Origin: an uncultured Vampirovibrio sp.
Lineage (GTDB): Bacteria > Cyanobacteriota > Vampirovibrionia > Gastranaerophilales > Gastranaerophilaceae
Reading direction: 5' to 3'
DNA length: 64,000 bases
Assembly (NCBI GenBank): GCA_910583725.1
Contig: CAJTXZ010000010.1
Span: forward strand, 27,077 to 91,076
The notes under the pieces are model-generated. The model saw only the letters and a program-made list of their open reading frames with translations. It had not been told where the DNA came from and searched no databases. Positions 45,033 through 54,049 of the stretch are shown piece by piece (the stretch's first letter is position 1; each line of letters opens with the position of its first letter). Made by a program: the position numbers and the translations under genes.

Positions 45033-45048
45033 CCCCCCCCCCCCCCCC
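45033..45048 (+). repeat. Homopolymer of 16 C residues
   Basis: A run of 16 C in an otherwise AT-rich gap, 111 bases before the start of the Q/N-rich gene at 45160. It lies between a TTGTAA box (45017-45022) and a GATAAT box (45058-45063), the two boxes being 35 bases apart with this tract length. Such tracts change length by slipped-strand mispairing. A sequencing or assembly artefact in length is possible. Confidence 0.85.
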
Positions 45049-45159
45049 GAAGGCAAAGATAATTTTCTTTTGGTTTTAATAATAATATAAGAGCTTAAAA
45101 TGCAATGATTAGCGATTAAAACTTAATAACAGATTTTTAAATAAAGAAAAGGAAAATAT

Positions 45160-47184
45160 ATGCCAAATGTTAACGGTATTCAAAATAACGGAATAGTAAA
45201 ACCTTTGCAGGGTATGCAAGGACAAGATTTAAATATTCAAAATACAAATGGACAGCAAAATCGAATTAATCAGCCAATAAATCAACAAACAGTAAACTAT
45301 AATAACAATGCTGTAGATAATAAGAATACAAAGAATGGTGATACTATTACTATTCCTTTATTAAATAAAGAAGTAAAAAAATCTACTGCAATAATAGGTG
45401 GAATAATAACAGGTTTAGTTGTTATAGGAGGAATAATAGCAGGTAAACATCATTTTGATGCAAAAAAATTAGCTGTTGCTGCAAATAATGCAGGTTCCGA
45501 GGGTCAAAAAGCCGGAGCTAATGGTGGTAATGCAGGTAAGACTGGACAGGGGGCTGGCGGTACAGGCAGTGTTGAGGATATTGAAAAAGCCGGACAGGAA
45601 ACCAGAAATATAATAAATACTGAAAATACGGCAGGAAAAGGTGCTGCAGAAAAAGCAGATGAAGCCAGCCGGAAAGCTGGAATAGATAAGGCCAGGCAGG
45701 AGGCTGGTGGTAGTACGGACGGAAATAGTGGCGGCGAAACCGTTGTTGGCGGAAATAATAATGGCAGTGGCGGCATAGATAAAAACGGCGGCACTGGCGC
45801 CGGAAGCAGGAATAATGGCACAGATAGTGCTGGTGGTGTTTCAAGGCAAATAAATGGAGACAGCAAAACCGTTGTAGTTCGCAATACAGATGGCACCGGT
45901 GAAACTGGAAGTACTCAAAGGCAAACAGGCGATGCCCGCACAATTGGCGATACAGACAGCAGCATAGTGAAAAACAATGACAGCGCTGGAAATGCAAGCT
46001 TGGCCGGGAAAGCAGCTGAAAATAAGGAAGCAAACGCTATGCTTGATGACACAGGCACTGCAGGCAAAATAAGCGGCATCGGCAGTGATGAAGTACATAG
46101 CAATTTAGGGCAAGAAGCTGCAGTACAGGTTGATTTACAAAAAGCAACATTAACAAGCGAACAGGCAGCATTATCAGCAGCAGCAGCTGGCGGAGTTGCA
46201 GCTTTAAATAAGGCAGCAAATACAGAAGCTGTACAAAAAGCAGCATTAGAGCCTGTTTCAGATGAGATGCAGATATTAATAGATAAAACACTTGCCTCAT
46301 ATAATAAAACAGTGGAAGCAGCAGAAGCAATGCGCAAAGATGCATTTGAACTTAAAGATTCATGTGAAGAAGAAATTAAAAAAGCGCAAAAAACAGTGGA
46401 TGAATTTAGGGAAAAAGGAGCATTTTCTAAAGAAGGCTTGTATAATATAGAATGCGAAGATGGAAGCAGCGTAGAAGTTTATAATAGAAGCAACGAATGC
46501 GATACTCCTTATTCGGAATTAAGCAAAGGCGTAGTTGAAAATGCAGACTCTAGAATTAATGGAGAAGTAATACGTATTAACAGAAGCACAGAAGGAAACG
46601 AATATATAGATAGGATTGGGACAAATTACACATATTATAAAAAGCCAAAGGATGGAATTGGGCGCTCATATGAAAAAATTATAAACGCAAATAGCGATGG
46701 AAGCTTGGATAGCTGTGACATTGGCAGAAAAGATTATGCGGATGATAATCAGATAAGAACCACCAGACAAAGCCAGCTTTATAATTTTTCCGGCGGTAGA
46801 GTAGACTTTGATAAAGATAGATTACGGTTTAATGACAGTGGCACTTATTGCGCACAAGAATTAGATGGAGCATTACCAGATGGAAGGTTTTGTTCTTATG
46901 GCGAAAAAGTAAAACGTGCAGAAAAAGGCAGCGGCATAGAATCAGCAGATAATTGGTTTAACAGGTTATGCAAAAGTTATTTTTCTGCCTTCACCCAAAA
47001 AGATGGCAAAGGCCCTGCAAAAGCAGTAGCAGCATTTGAGCTTGCAGAAGATTCTAACGGACAAATGATACCTAAATATTTTTATTCAGGCTGGCAAGGC
47101 AAAGGGCCTTACACATTAAGTACAGATACATATGATTTTAAGGCAGAAAGAATGCCGGATGGCAGCTGGGTAAAATGCGGGTAA
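45160..47184 (+). CDS. Large Q/N/G-rich membrane-anchored protein with long low-complexity region
   Basis: 674 residues, paralogue of the gene at 37951. Layout: Q/N-rich start to about 55 (includes G-M-Q-G-Q); D-T-I-T-I-P-L-L-N-K-E-V-K-K-S-T; a transmembrane helix (about 75-95); about 105-300 low-complexity G/N/T/A/S region; helical K/A/E stretch to about 420; and a C-terminal domain with short repeated Y, N, D and G strands, ending P-D-G-S-W-V-K-C-G. AAGGAAAA precedes the ATG. Topology suggests a single-span protein with a long disordered stalk, probably at the cell surface. Function unknown; its expression may depend on the poly-C tract upstream. Confidence 0.75.
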   Translation: MPNVNGIQNNGIVKPLQGMQGQDLNIQNTNGQQNRINQPINQQTVNYNNNAVDNKNTKNGDTITIPLLNKEVKKSTAIIGGIITGLVVIGGIIAGKHHFDAKKLAVAANNAGSEGQKAGANGGNAGKTGQGAGGTGSVEDIEKAGQETRNIINTENTAGKGAAEKADEASRKAGIDKARQEAGGSTDGNSGGETVVGGNNNGSGGIDKNGGTGAGSRNNGTDSAGGVSRQINGDSKTVVVRNTDGTGETGSTQRQTGDARTIGDTDSSIVKNNDSAGNASLAGKAAENKEANAMLDDTGTAGKISGIGSDEVHSNLGQEAAVQVDLQKATLTSEQAALSAAAAGGVAALNKAANTEAVQKAALEPVSDEMQILIDKTLASYNKTVEAAEAMRKDAFELKDSCEEEIKKAQKTVDEFREKGAFSKEGLYNIECEDGSSVEVYNRSNECDTPYSELSKGVVENADSRINGEVIRINRSTEGNEYIDRIGTNYTYYKKPKDGIGRSYEKIINANSDGSLDSCDIGRKDYADDNQIRTTRQSQLYNFSGGRVDFDKDRLRFNDSGTYCAQELDGALPDGRFCSYGEKVKRAEKGSGIESADNWFNRLCKSYFSAFTQKDGKGPAKAVAAFELAEDSNGQMIPKYFYSGWQGKGPYTLSTDTYDFKAERMPDGSWVKCG

Positions 47185-47270
47185 AGCTTGCAATAACGCC
47201 CAGGTTACGCCTTTTCTGAAAATATCAAAATGCACTGCGCATTATAAAAATAAAGGCATTAAAAGATTTT

Positions 47271-47301
47271 GGCAGCAGTGAATACACCTAAAATTGCTGC
47301 C
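47271..47301. terminator. Stem-loop between converging genes
   Basis: GGCAGCA at 47271-47277 pairs with TGCTGCC at 47295-47301. Weak T content on both sides, so termination is uncertain. Confidence 0.4.
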
Positions 47302-47355
47302 GCACAAGGCTTTTACCCCGCTAAGATTTAACGGTGGTCTGGTACGGTTTTCAGC

Positions 47356-48096
47356 CTATTTGTCATTGGATGGATTGAAAAAATCACCGCCAAATACGCT
47401 ATTATCCTTATTATCATTGGCTTTTGCATCGCCATTACGGCTGAAAGGCCCTCTTTGCCTGTTGTTTAAAAATTTTGCTCTTCCCTTGAGCCCGAAATCA
47501 TTGTCAAAAGACTTGTCCTTACTAGCAAGAAACACACTATCAGAGGCTTCTGGCGATATATTAACACCGTTTTTAATATTCTGCTCAGCCTTTGGTAAAA
47601 TTTTATCAGCCTGTTTTGAAATTTTATCAAAAAACCCAAAAAATGTGCCATTACCAGTGTTTTTCGATGTATTTGCACCTTTAGATGCGCTTTCTGACTT
47701 GTTTTTAGGCGTTTTTGCGGTATCATCAAAAGAATTTTTAGACCCGGCAGAATTCAAGAAAACATCCGAAACTTCGTTGCCATCAGCATTTAAAGAGCAC
47801 TTAACGTCCGTATTATTGCAAGAATCAACAGTTTCAGAAAATGAATCGCCAGAATCCGCACCATCAGAGGCTGTTCCGTAATAGTCATCGTCATCCTCAT
47901 ATTCATCTTCCTGATAGATAAATTTGTCCTCAGCCTCTCCCTCAAGGATTTTCGGGTCAATCTCAATTTCGCGTTTTTTCTTCTTTTTCTTGCCTTGGGC
48001 CATATAGCCTGTGTTTCCGCCGCCGCCATTGTTCATCATGCCCTTGGCGCCTGAAATTTGAGGACTATTTGGAGAACCAAAATTAAAAGAAGCCAT
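47356..48096 (-). CDS. Disordered acidic/basic protein, unknown
   Basis: 246 residues, mostly disordered. Features: a G/N/S-rich start (F-N-F-G-S-P-N-S-P), a lysine cluster G-K-K-K-K-K-K-R at about 35-42, an acidic patch (Y-E-D-D-D-D-Y-Y) at about 66, then N/S/D/K-rich sequence with scattered F-G-F-F and F-G-G-D-F-F-N-P. No signal peptide, no membrane segment. AAGG lies seven bases before the ATG. It may be secreted or bind RNA or membranes, but nothing shows it. Confidence 0.6.
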   Translation of the reverse strand: MASFNFGSPNSPQISGAKGMMNNGGGGNTGYMAQGKKKKKKREIEIDPKILEGEAEDKFIYQEDEYEDDDDYYGTASDGADSGDSFSETVDSCNNTDVKCSLNADGNEVSDVFLNSAGSKNSFDDTAKTPKNKSESASKGANTSKNTGNGTFFGFFDKISKQADKILPKAEQNIKNGVNISPEASDSVFLASKDKSFDNDFGLKGRAKFLNNRQRGPFSRNGDAKANDNKDNSVFGGDFFNPSNDK

Positions 48097-48963
48097 AAAA
48101 AACCTTATTTTCTTTAAAAAAAGTACCCTAATTTAATTATAACATTTTTTGATACAAATGTAGTAATTTATTTGAATGAAAATTTTAAGAAATGTTACAA
48201 AGATGTGCAAATTATGCACAAGTCAAAAAAATATACAGCGAACCAAAAAACTGTAAAAATCACCGTATAAGCTTGCACCATAATAAATACAACCGATATT
48301 CAAAACAAAATGCAAGCATTATAACAAATTCAGGCATATCAAATCGCCATATCCCAATATTCACAGGGTATTCACGTACACATATAATCATAAACACAAC
48401 AAAGACAAGACTTTTAGAGTGAGCCGCATATCAAAATTTTAAAAATAAAAATGCTAATATGACAAAATCATTTCCGCACAGGGATTCTAGAGGTATTGCA
48501 CGGTTAGAATCTAATTATAACAGGTGTTTTACGCCATTTTAATAAAAAATAATCCATAACAAGCTTCTATCAAGGGTTTATATAAAATTAAAACCCTAAA
48601 ACCGCGCCAAATAATAGTTTTAACTGTAAAAAACATTTAAAAAGCAATAATAACAGTAAATTTATATAATATGCAAGCCAAAAATACACTATCACAATAC
48701 TTCTAACGCATAATACATCCAAAACCCGGCTCATACAATACTATAAGCGTATCATCAAAGCAAGCGTGCCGGTAATGAATTCACTTGCAAAAATATAAAA
48801 AGCCAAAAATAGCTTTATTAAAGGCTTTTAGATATAATAAAGCCTGTTTCACGCTGGAAATTCTGCCATACAGTACATAATAACAGCTAAAATCCAGTGC
48901 ACACAATGATTCTCGCCTATATTGTATATATAAAATGCCGCAAAGGCAAACCAATCAAGCCTT
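48097..48963. other. 870-base gene-free AT-rich stretch
   Basis: The largest quiet stretch in the window. I see no supported ORF (the 76-codon plus frame at 48192 has no convincing ribosome site or family) and no recognisable RNA class. It contains one TTATGCACA (48212-48220, one base from a DnaA box), part of the inverted repeat GTGCAAATTATGCAC, and the TGTTAC motif at 48193. Several short A-rich and CTTTTA runs give no clear terminator. Confidence 0.5.
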
Positions 48964-49869
48964 TTAGGCTAATTTTAGCGCAAGTTTTATTGCCTCCTCC
49001 ATACCAGTAGCATCCGCAATCCCTTGTCCTGCAATGTCATACGCCGTTCCGGATGATGGCGATGTGCGAATAACCTTAAGTCCGATTGTAGTATTTACAG
49101 CCTTTTTGAAGCAAAGCGCCTTAACAGGGCACAATCCCTGATCATGATAAGCAGCCAAAATGCAGTCATACTGCTGTTTTTCACCATTTAGATATTTTTG
49201 GCCAACATGGGCAAAAAGCCCATCAGCACTGAGCGGAGAGGTAATATCCACTCCCAAAGCCCTAAGCTCAAGAACAGCCGGCTCCATAATTTCAATCTCT
49301 TCCATCCCCAAAATACCGTTTTCGCCAGCATGCGGATTAAGCGCACACAGAGCGAGTTTCGGGCTTTTAATGCCGCATTTTTCCACCAAAAATTTGCAAA
49401 CCCTCAAACTTTTTTCAACAATAATTTCTTTAGATAATTTAACCTGATTCAAAGGTATATGGCGGGTCAAAAGCAGCACCCTGAGGTCATTTGCGACAAA
49501 AAGCATCTCAGCCTTAGAATCTTTGTCTCCTAAAAATTCCTGTAAAATTTCTGTTTGCCCCGAATAATGAAACCCAGACTTAAAAAGCGCCTCCTTAGAA
49601 ACTGGAGCGGTAACTATAGCCTGGATTTTACCCTCATTTGCAAGCTCTGATGCAACCTTTAAGGTGTCAAAGCAAAAACGCCCGTTATCACTGGTATCAA
49701 GCTCTATGGTGTCATAATGGCTTAAAAGGCTGTCATTAAGGCTTTTTCCAATTATTAAAACGTCTCGAGCAGGCAATTTTAGGGCATTTAAGGCCTTTAT
49801 AGTAATCTCTTCGCCGATTCCAAGCAAATCCCCCGTCGTTATTGCAATTTTATACCTTTTTACATCCAT
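48964..49869 (-). CDS. PdxA family dehydrogenase, probably PdxA2-like
   Basis: 301 residues. PdxA-fold signatures: I-T-T-G-D-L-L-G-I-G-E-E (P-loop-like start), V-T-A-P-V-S-K-E, H-S/Y-S-G-Q-T-E, N-P-H-A-G-E-N and A-A-Y-H-D-Q-G-L with the metal-binding His and Asp. Classical PdxA oxidises 4-hydroxythreonine-4-phosphate in vitamin B6 synthesis. Here it follows a DUF1537 kinase by 63 bases, the arrangement of PdxA2 proteins that oxidise 4-phospho-D-threonate or 4-phospho-D-erythronate. I therefore favour sugar-acid catabolism, with B6 synthesis as the alternative. Confidence 0.8.
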   Translation of the reverse strand: MDVKRYKIAITTGDLLGIGEEITIKALNALKLPARDVLIIGKSLNDSLLSHYDTIELDTSDNGRFCFDTLKVASELANEGKIQAIVTAPVSKEALFKSGFHYSGQTEILQEFLGDKDSKAEMLFVANDLRVLLLTRHIPLNQVKLSKEIIVEKSLRVCKFLVEKCGIKSPKLALCALNPHAGENGILGMEEIEIMEPAVLELRALGVDITSPLSADGLFAHVGQKYLNGEKQQYDCILAAYHDQGLCPVKALCFKKAVNTTIGLKVIRTSPSSGTAYDIAGQGIADATGMEEAIKLALKLA

Positions 49870-49932
49870 AAAAGCCTCCCTGACTGTATTTTAGACATAT
49901 AAATCTCCTGAGTTAGTGATTATAAAAGGGTT

Positions 49933-51246
49933 TCAGGCATTTATATGATGTTCAAAATATTTCATAATATCAACCAAAGTACTTGATGTACCGAAGTTTC
50001 CAGACTTTGTCACAACAAGCTGCGCATTAGAATCCATACAAAGAGGAATTGACGGTAAAACTGCATCTACAACCTGTAAATATGCACAGTTCAAGGCTTT
50101 TGAGCATTTATAAGAAGTTTCGCCGCCCAAAGTTATCAAAATAAATTCAGAACGCTCCTTGATTCTTCTGGCAAGTTCGGACAAATAGTCTGTAATCCTT
50201 GTGGCAAGCTGTTCTTTGGTTATACCTTCATCTATAAGCCTGCTCTTTGCGGCCTCTGTTGCTAATTCTTCATCCAAACAAGAAACATGAACCGCCACAA
50301 TATAGTCCTTGACAAGATTTGAGGCAATCCTGTCAAGCAAAGTGTCGCTTATTCCTGCCAAAATATCATTCAAAGTAAGCGGTATAAAATAAGTATTTTC
50401 AATATCAGTATCCATTTCAAGCTTTTTAATTTGAAGAGCTGTTAAAGCAGTCGCAGAGCCGGACAATATAAGCTTTGGCAGATACGGCACTTTTTTTTGG
50501 ACAGGAGATTTTATCTCTGAAAGCCAAATGGCGCCAAGTGCATGGGCAAGCCCCGCAGAGCCTGCCGGCAAAATATTATACGTGCTTTTTTGCATAGCAA
50601 GCACAATCTGCTCAAAATCAACCGTAGAAACAGCATCCATCACAATTAATTTTTTGCCTGTGGCGATTAATTCATTGAGTTTCAAGGCAATTGGCCCTGC
50701 GCCCTTGGTTATGGTTTTCATTTCAATTGACCCTACAAGCCCTGCTCCGTCTTCACTTAAGCCTCTTTTTAGAATGTCAGGGATATAAGAATCATAAATC
50801 GGCGCCTTCGGGTCTCTGGCAGCATCCGTCCTTTCTATGGGAACGCCCTTCAGAAGCTGATATCCGCCGATTGTAATCCTTCCTTCCTGAACATAGGCAG
50901 GGGCCACAATTGCAGCATCATATTCGGTTGCTTCAAGCATAGCAAGGATTTCAACCGCAACATTTCCCCTCAAGGTTGAGTCAATTTTTTTATAAAAATA
51001 TTCTATCCCAAACTTTTCTTTTAAAATTTTCGTGGAATCATAAACAATTTTACCAGCCTCAAAAGGCGCTATATTGCGGGTTTCATTACAAACCGCCCAA
51101 GTTTCCACATTTAAATGGTTTTCATTTAATGAATTTATATCAAGGACAATTTCAGCATTTGAGCCCTTCATAAAAAACTGCAAAGCCGTATCGTTTGCGC
51201 CTGTCAAGTCATCCGCAATTATCCCGATAGAATTTGAAATCAGCAT
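49933..51246 (-). CDS. Four-carbon acid sugar kinase (DUF1537 family)
   Basis: 437 residues. N-terminal I-G-I-I-A-D-D-L-T-G-A-N-D-T-A is the family hallmark, with K-K-I-D-S-T-L-R-G-N in the next block, and C-terminal L-I-T-L-G-G-E-T-S and V-T-K-S-G-N-F-G (nucleotide-binding). Kinases of this family phosphorylate D-threonate or D-erythronate at C4, and their product is used by the neighbouring PdxA-like enzyme. Both sit downstream of ssb on the same strand with an 18-base gap, so they may be cotranscribed with ssb. Confidence 0.88.
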   Translation of the reverse strand: MLISNSIGIIADDLTGANDTALQFFMKGSNAEIVLDINSLNENHLNVETWAVCNETRNIAPFEAGKIVYDSTKILKEKFGIEYFYKKIDSTLRGNVAVEILAMLEATEYDAAIVAPAYVQEGRITIGGYQLLKGVPIERTDAARDPKAPIYDSYIPDILKRGLSEDGAGLVGSIEMKTITKGAGPIALKLNELIATGKKLIVMDAVSTVDFEQIVLAMQKSTYNILPAGSAGLAHALGAIWLSEIKSPVQKKVPYLPKLILSGSATALTALQIKKLEMDTDIENTYFIPLTLNDILAGISDTLLDRIASNLVKDYIVAVHVSCLDEELATEAAKSRLIDEGITKEQLATRITDYLSELARRIKERSEFILITLGGETSYKCSKALNCAYLQVVDAVLPSIPLCMDSNAQLVVTKSGNFGTSSTLVDIMKYFEHHINA

Positions 51247-51264
51247 AGATTAAATCCTAAAAAT

Positions 51265-51591
51265 CTAATTATCGGCCTTAGAACCCATAAGCCTTACATT
51301 AGTGCATCTTACCAGGTATCTTTCAGCCGTCTCGCCATCAGGTGTCTGCCATTTATTTACAACAAGACGCCCTTCAACAGCAACAAGCCTGCCCTTTTTC
51401 ACCCATTCGCCTGCAACCTCGGCCTGTTTATCCCAAACTTCAATATTAAACCAGTCGGTTGCTTCCTCTTTAGTCCTTGAATCCCAACGATTTACGGCAA
51501 GTGAAAAATTTGTTTTAACCTTTCCGCTGTCAAAATATTTCATCTCGGGATCTTGGCCTACACGCCCGACCACAACTACTGAATTTACCAT
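51265..51591 (-). CDS. ssb: Single-stranded DNA-binding protein
   Basis: 108 residues, an OB-fold only SSB. Landmarks: V-V-V-G-R-V-G-Q-D-P-E, S-L-A-V-N-R and V-E-G-R-L-V-V-N-K-W. Typical bacterial SSB continues with a glycine-rich linker and an acidic D-D-D-I-P-F type tail that recruits partner proteins; here the chain stops at G-S-K-A-D-N and lacks that tail. It may be a secondary SSB, or this lineage may use the short form as some cyanobacteria do. First gene of the three-gene unit. Confidence 0.92.
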   Translation of the reverse strand: MVNSVVVVGRVGQDPEMKYFDSGKVKTNFSLAVNRWDSRTKEEATDWFNIEVWDKQAEVAGEWVKKGRLVAVEGRLVVNKWQTPDGETAERYLVRCTNVRLMGSKADN

Positions 51592-51784
51592 TTTAATGCC
51601 TTTCTAGCTGGTTTAATATTTTATTTCACAGACTTTTAACAAGATTATATAATTAACAAAATTTAAGTGCAAATACTAAATTTAGAGGGCTATTCCGCCA
51701 AATAAACCGGCATCGGCAATACAACCATATTAGCCCCATTTGGCGTAAAGAGTACATATAAACACCTGTTAATTTTTCATTTTT

Positions 51785-53596
51785 TTACTCTGTCGGCGTA
51801 TCCTCTGAAACCTCTGATATTACCTGGTTTCTGCCGTTTCCTTTAGCAACATAAAGACATTTATCAGCATATTCTATTAATTTTTCAGTAGTATCGCCGT
51901 CTTTTGGCATAGAGGCAACCCCAAGGCTTATTGTAACATGGGTCCAATCGCCCGTTGCAAGCTCAAATTCACGGTTTCTTACAGCTTCACAAATCTTAAC
52001 AGCAGTCTTAATCGCATCTTCCTTGTTTGTATTGGTCAATATGACAGACATCTCCTCTCCGCCGTATCTGCAAGGAATATCCGTCGCCCTTATGTTCTTT
52101 TTAATAGTTTGTGCCACCTGCCTTAAAACCGCATCCCCGCTTTGATGCCCGTATGTATCATTGAATTTCTTAAAGAAATCAATATCAATAAGAATTAATG
52201 AAAATACGCTGTTATACCTTTTTGCCGTCTGAATGTTAGCACTCATCTGTTCCTGAAAATACCTGTGATTAAACATATCAGTCAAACCATCCGTCACAGC
52301 AAGCTTATAGGTATGTTCATAATCTCTTGATGTTATAAGATATTTTACAATATACGATGCGGCAAAAGCGAATATGCCAAATGAAAACGGCATTATAAGC
52401 CCTATCCAAAGATTTAAAAACAGCATCAAAACAATAGATAATATAAAATATCCTATATAAAGCCCAAAAAATAAAACCACTGATTTTGCAGGCGATTTTA
52501 GCCGCATAACGCCAAAAACTACAATAAATGCAAGCAAAACAGCCATGGATATATCAAAGAAAGGATTTATCTTCCGTATAAAATTATTGTCAAGAATATT
52601 ATTTAAAAACGTGGCCTGAACCTCAACACCTGGAAACATATAAGAAACAGGCACACTCTTAATATCAGACAGGCTGTTTGCAACAACCCCGATAAATACA
52701 ATCTTGTTCGTAAAATTATCATCTAAAAATTTGCGGTCATTCTTCTCTATTGCAGACTGCACTTCCCACAAAGGGACATATTTAAAGGTCCACTCAGGCC
52801 CATACCAGTTTAAAATCAGCCTGCCGTCAGAATTTAGGGGCAAAACGCGGTTTTTATCAAGAATAATTTCTCCTCTGTTATTCATCTTAAAATCATTTTT
52901 GTTAAGATTCAGATAATCAAGAGCCGATAAAAGTGTACTGTGTTTATAATAAGCTCCATCATAATATAAAAAAGGAAGCATGGTGCGGATTGTGCCGTCT
53001 TTATCTCGATGGACATTAATGAGCCCGATATTTTTTGTGCCATTTAATATTTCATCAATTATGCTTCTGCAATTTGAATAAACAAGGTCCGGATTAGTTT
53101 TTATAAGATAATCATTTTCAATCCTGTTTTGAAGCACAACAGGCAGCTTTGGCGGGGTTCTTACCTCTTTTGAATAATTATCAAAATTTATTGAAACATA
53201 AACATTTTTATTTTTGTTAACAGCATTAATAAGCTCACCATCAGAGTTTCCGTCCGCTGTAAATCTTTTTAGGAACAATAAATCAAAAATTAATTCATTT
53301 GGGCCAGATGGTTCAAGGTTTGTAATTAATTTTGCCCAAAAAGCTCTTGGCACAGGCCAGCTGCCGTATTTATCAACAATATATTCATAGCTTGCATCGT
53401 CAACTGCAATAATTACAATCTTGTCGCTTATTTTTCTGTATTTTGAAACAACAGACTGTCTTAAATCAAAGGTTTTATTCTCAACACTCGATAAAAACCC
53501 CAAAAACGAAGGGATTTGAACCAAATATAAAAATGCGCAAAAAACAAATATCGAAGCTAAAATATAGCCGAGTTTAATCCAATTTTTCTTCTTCAT
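51785..53596 (-). CDS. CHASE2-diguanylate cyclase
   Basis: 603 residues. One N-terminal transmembrane helix, an extracytoplasmic CHASE2 sensor (about 35-350), three more membrane helices (about 352-430), and a C-terminal GGDEF domain. The active-site motif is R-Y-G-G-E-E-M-S, a GGEEM variant of GGEEF. Five residues before it is the R-A-T-D I-site (R-x-x-D), so product inhibition by c-di-GMP is likely retained. The chain ends E-V-S-E-D-T-P-T-E. CHASE2 senses unknown small ligands. Overlaps the end of the small gene upstream. Confidence 0.9.
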   Translation of the reverse strand: MKKKNWIKLGYILASIFVFCAFLYLVQIPSFLGFLSSVENKTFDLRQSVVSKYRKISDKIVIIAVDDASYEYIVDKYGSWPVPRAFWAKLITNLEPSGPNELIFDLLFLKRFTADGNSDGELINAVNKNKNVYVSINFDNYSKEVRTPPKLPVVLQNRIENDYLIKTNPDLVYSNCRSIIDEILNGTKNIGLINVHRDKDGTIRTMLPFLYYDGAYYKHSTLLSALDYLNLNKNDFKMNNRGEIILDKNRVLPLNSDGRLILNWYGPEWTFKYVPLWEVQSAIEKNDRKFLDDNFTNKIVFIGVVANSLSDIKSVPVSYMFPGVEVQATFLNNILDNNFIRKINPFFDISMAVLLAFIVVFGVMRLKSPAKSVVLFFGLYIGYFILSIVLMLFLNLWIGLIMPFSFGIFAFAASYIVKYLITSRDYEHTYKLAVTDGLTDMFNHRYFQEQMSANIQTAKRYNSVFSLILIDIDFFKKFNDTYGHQSGDAVLRQVAQTIKKNIRATDIPCRYGGEEMSVILTNTNKEDAIKTAVKICEAVRNREFELATGDWTHVTISLGVASMPKDGDTTEKLIEYADKCLYVAKGNGRNQVISEVSEDTPTE

Positions 53597-53786
53597 ATGA
53601 AAGATTATAGTTTAATTCACCCGAAAATTCCATCTCATCAATTATATTAAATATCGGATTTAGATTATTAAAACGCATTTTAATCTTATGTTCTGATAAA
53701 AACCCAATAAGCTGCCCGGAGGCAAGAGCTGCAGCGCTTGAATAATCCGATAAATAATTTAAAAGACATTTCTCATTTGTGTTCAT
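53574..53786 (-). CDS. Small protein upstream of the diguanylate cyclase, unknown
   Basis: 70 residues. It overlaps the diguanylate cyclase start by 23 bases, so it would be translated from the same message. Sequence is mixed and soluble (starts M-N-T-N-E-K-C-L-L-N-Y-L), and the C terminus is acidic (E-E-E-K-L-D). There is no strong ribosome binding site. It may be a small regulator, for example an antagonist of the cyclase or a sulfate-transporter/anti-sigma-antagonist fragment, but I recognise nothing. Confidence 0.45.
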   Translation of the reverse strand: MNTNEKCLLNYLSDYSSAAALASGQLIGFLSEHKIKMRFNNLNPIFNIIDEMEFSGELNYNLSYEEEKLD

Positions 53787-54049
53787 ATATTAGATTTTGC
53801 AACATTTTACAAAATTAAAAATCAACCATAAGAATAATTTTAGCCCTCTTTTACTAGGCTATCCGGTGGATATTTTAAGTTTTGTAAAAAATATTTAAAA
53901 TACACCAAAAAAAGTGATAGATTTTATTACAGTATTTTAATATTACTGTCTCATAAAAGAGTTAACTTTTGTAAATTTCTTGGAGCAAAATAACAAAATC
54001 AAAAATTCACAGGTTTTAATATATTCCCTAAAAGGAATGCACAAAACAT

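Noticed and set aside
45504..46345. Several long minus-strand ORFs opposite the Q/N-rich gene
   Set aside because: Mirror frames of a G/N/A-rich low-complexity coding region; the plus strand frame has the ribosome site and domain layout.
48212..48220. DnaA-box-like TTATGCACA, possible origin
   Set aside because: One near match, no cluster and no dnaA or dnaN nearby.
48192..48422. 76-codon plus-strand ORF
   Set aside because: Only AAGAA before the ATG, compositionally N/K/I/H/S noise in an AT-rich gap, no family.
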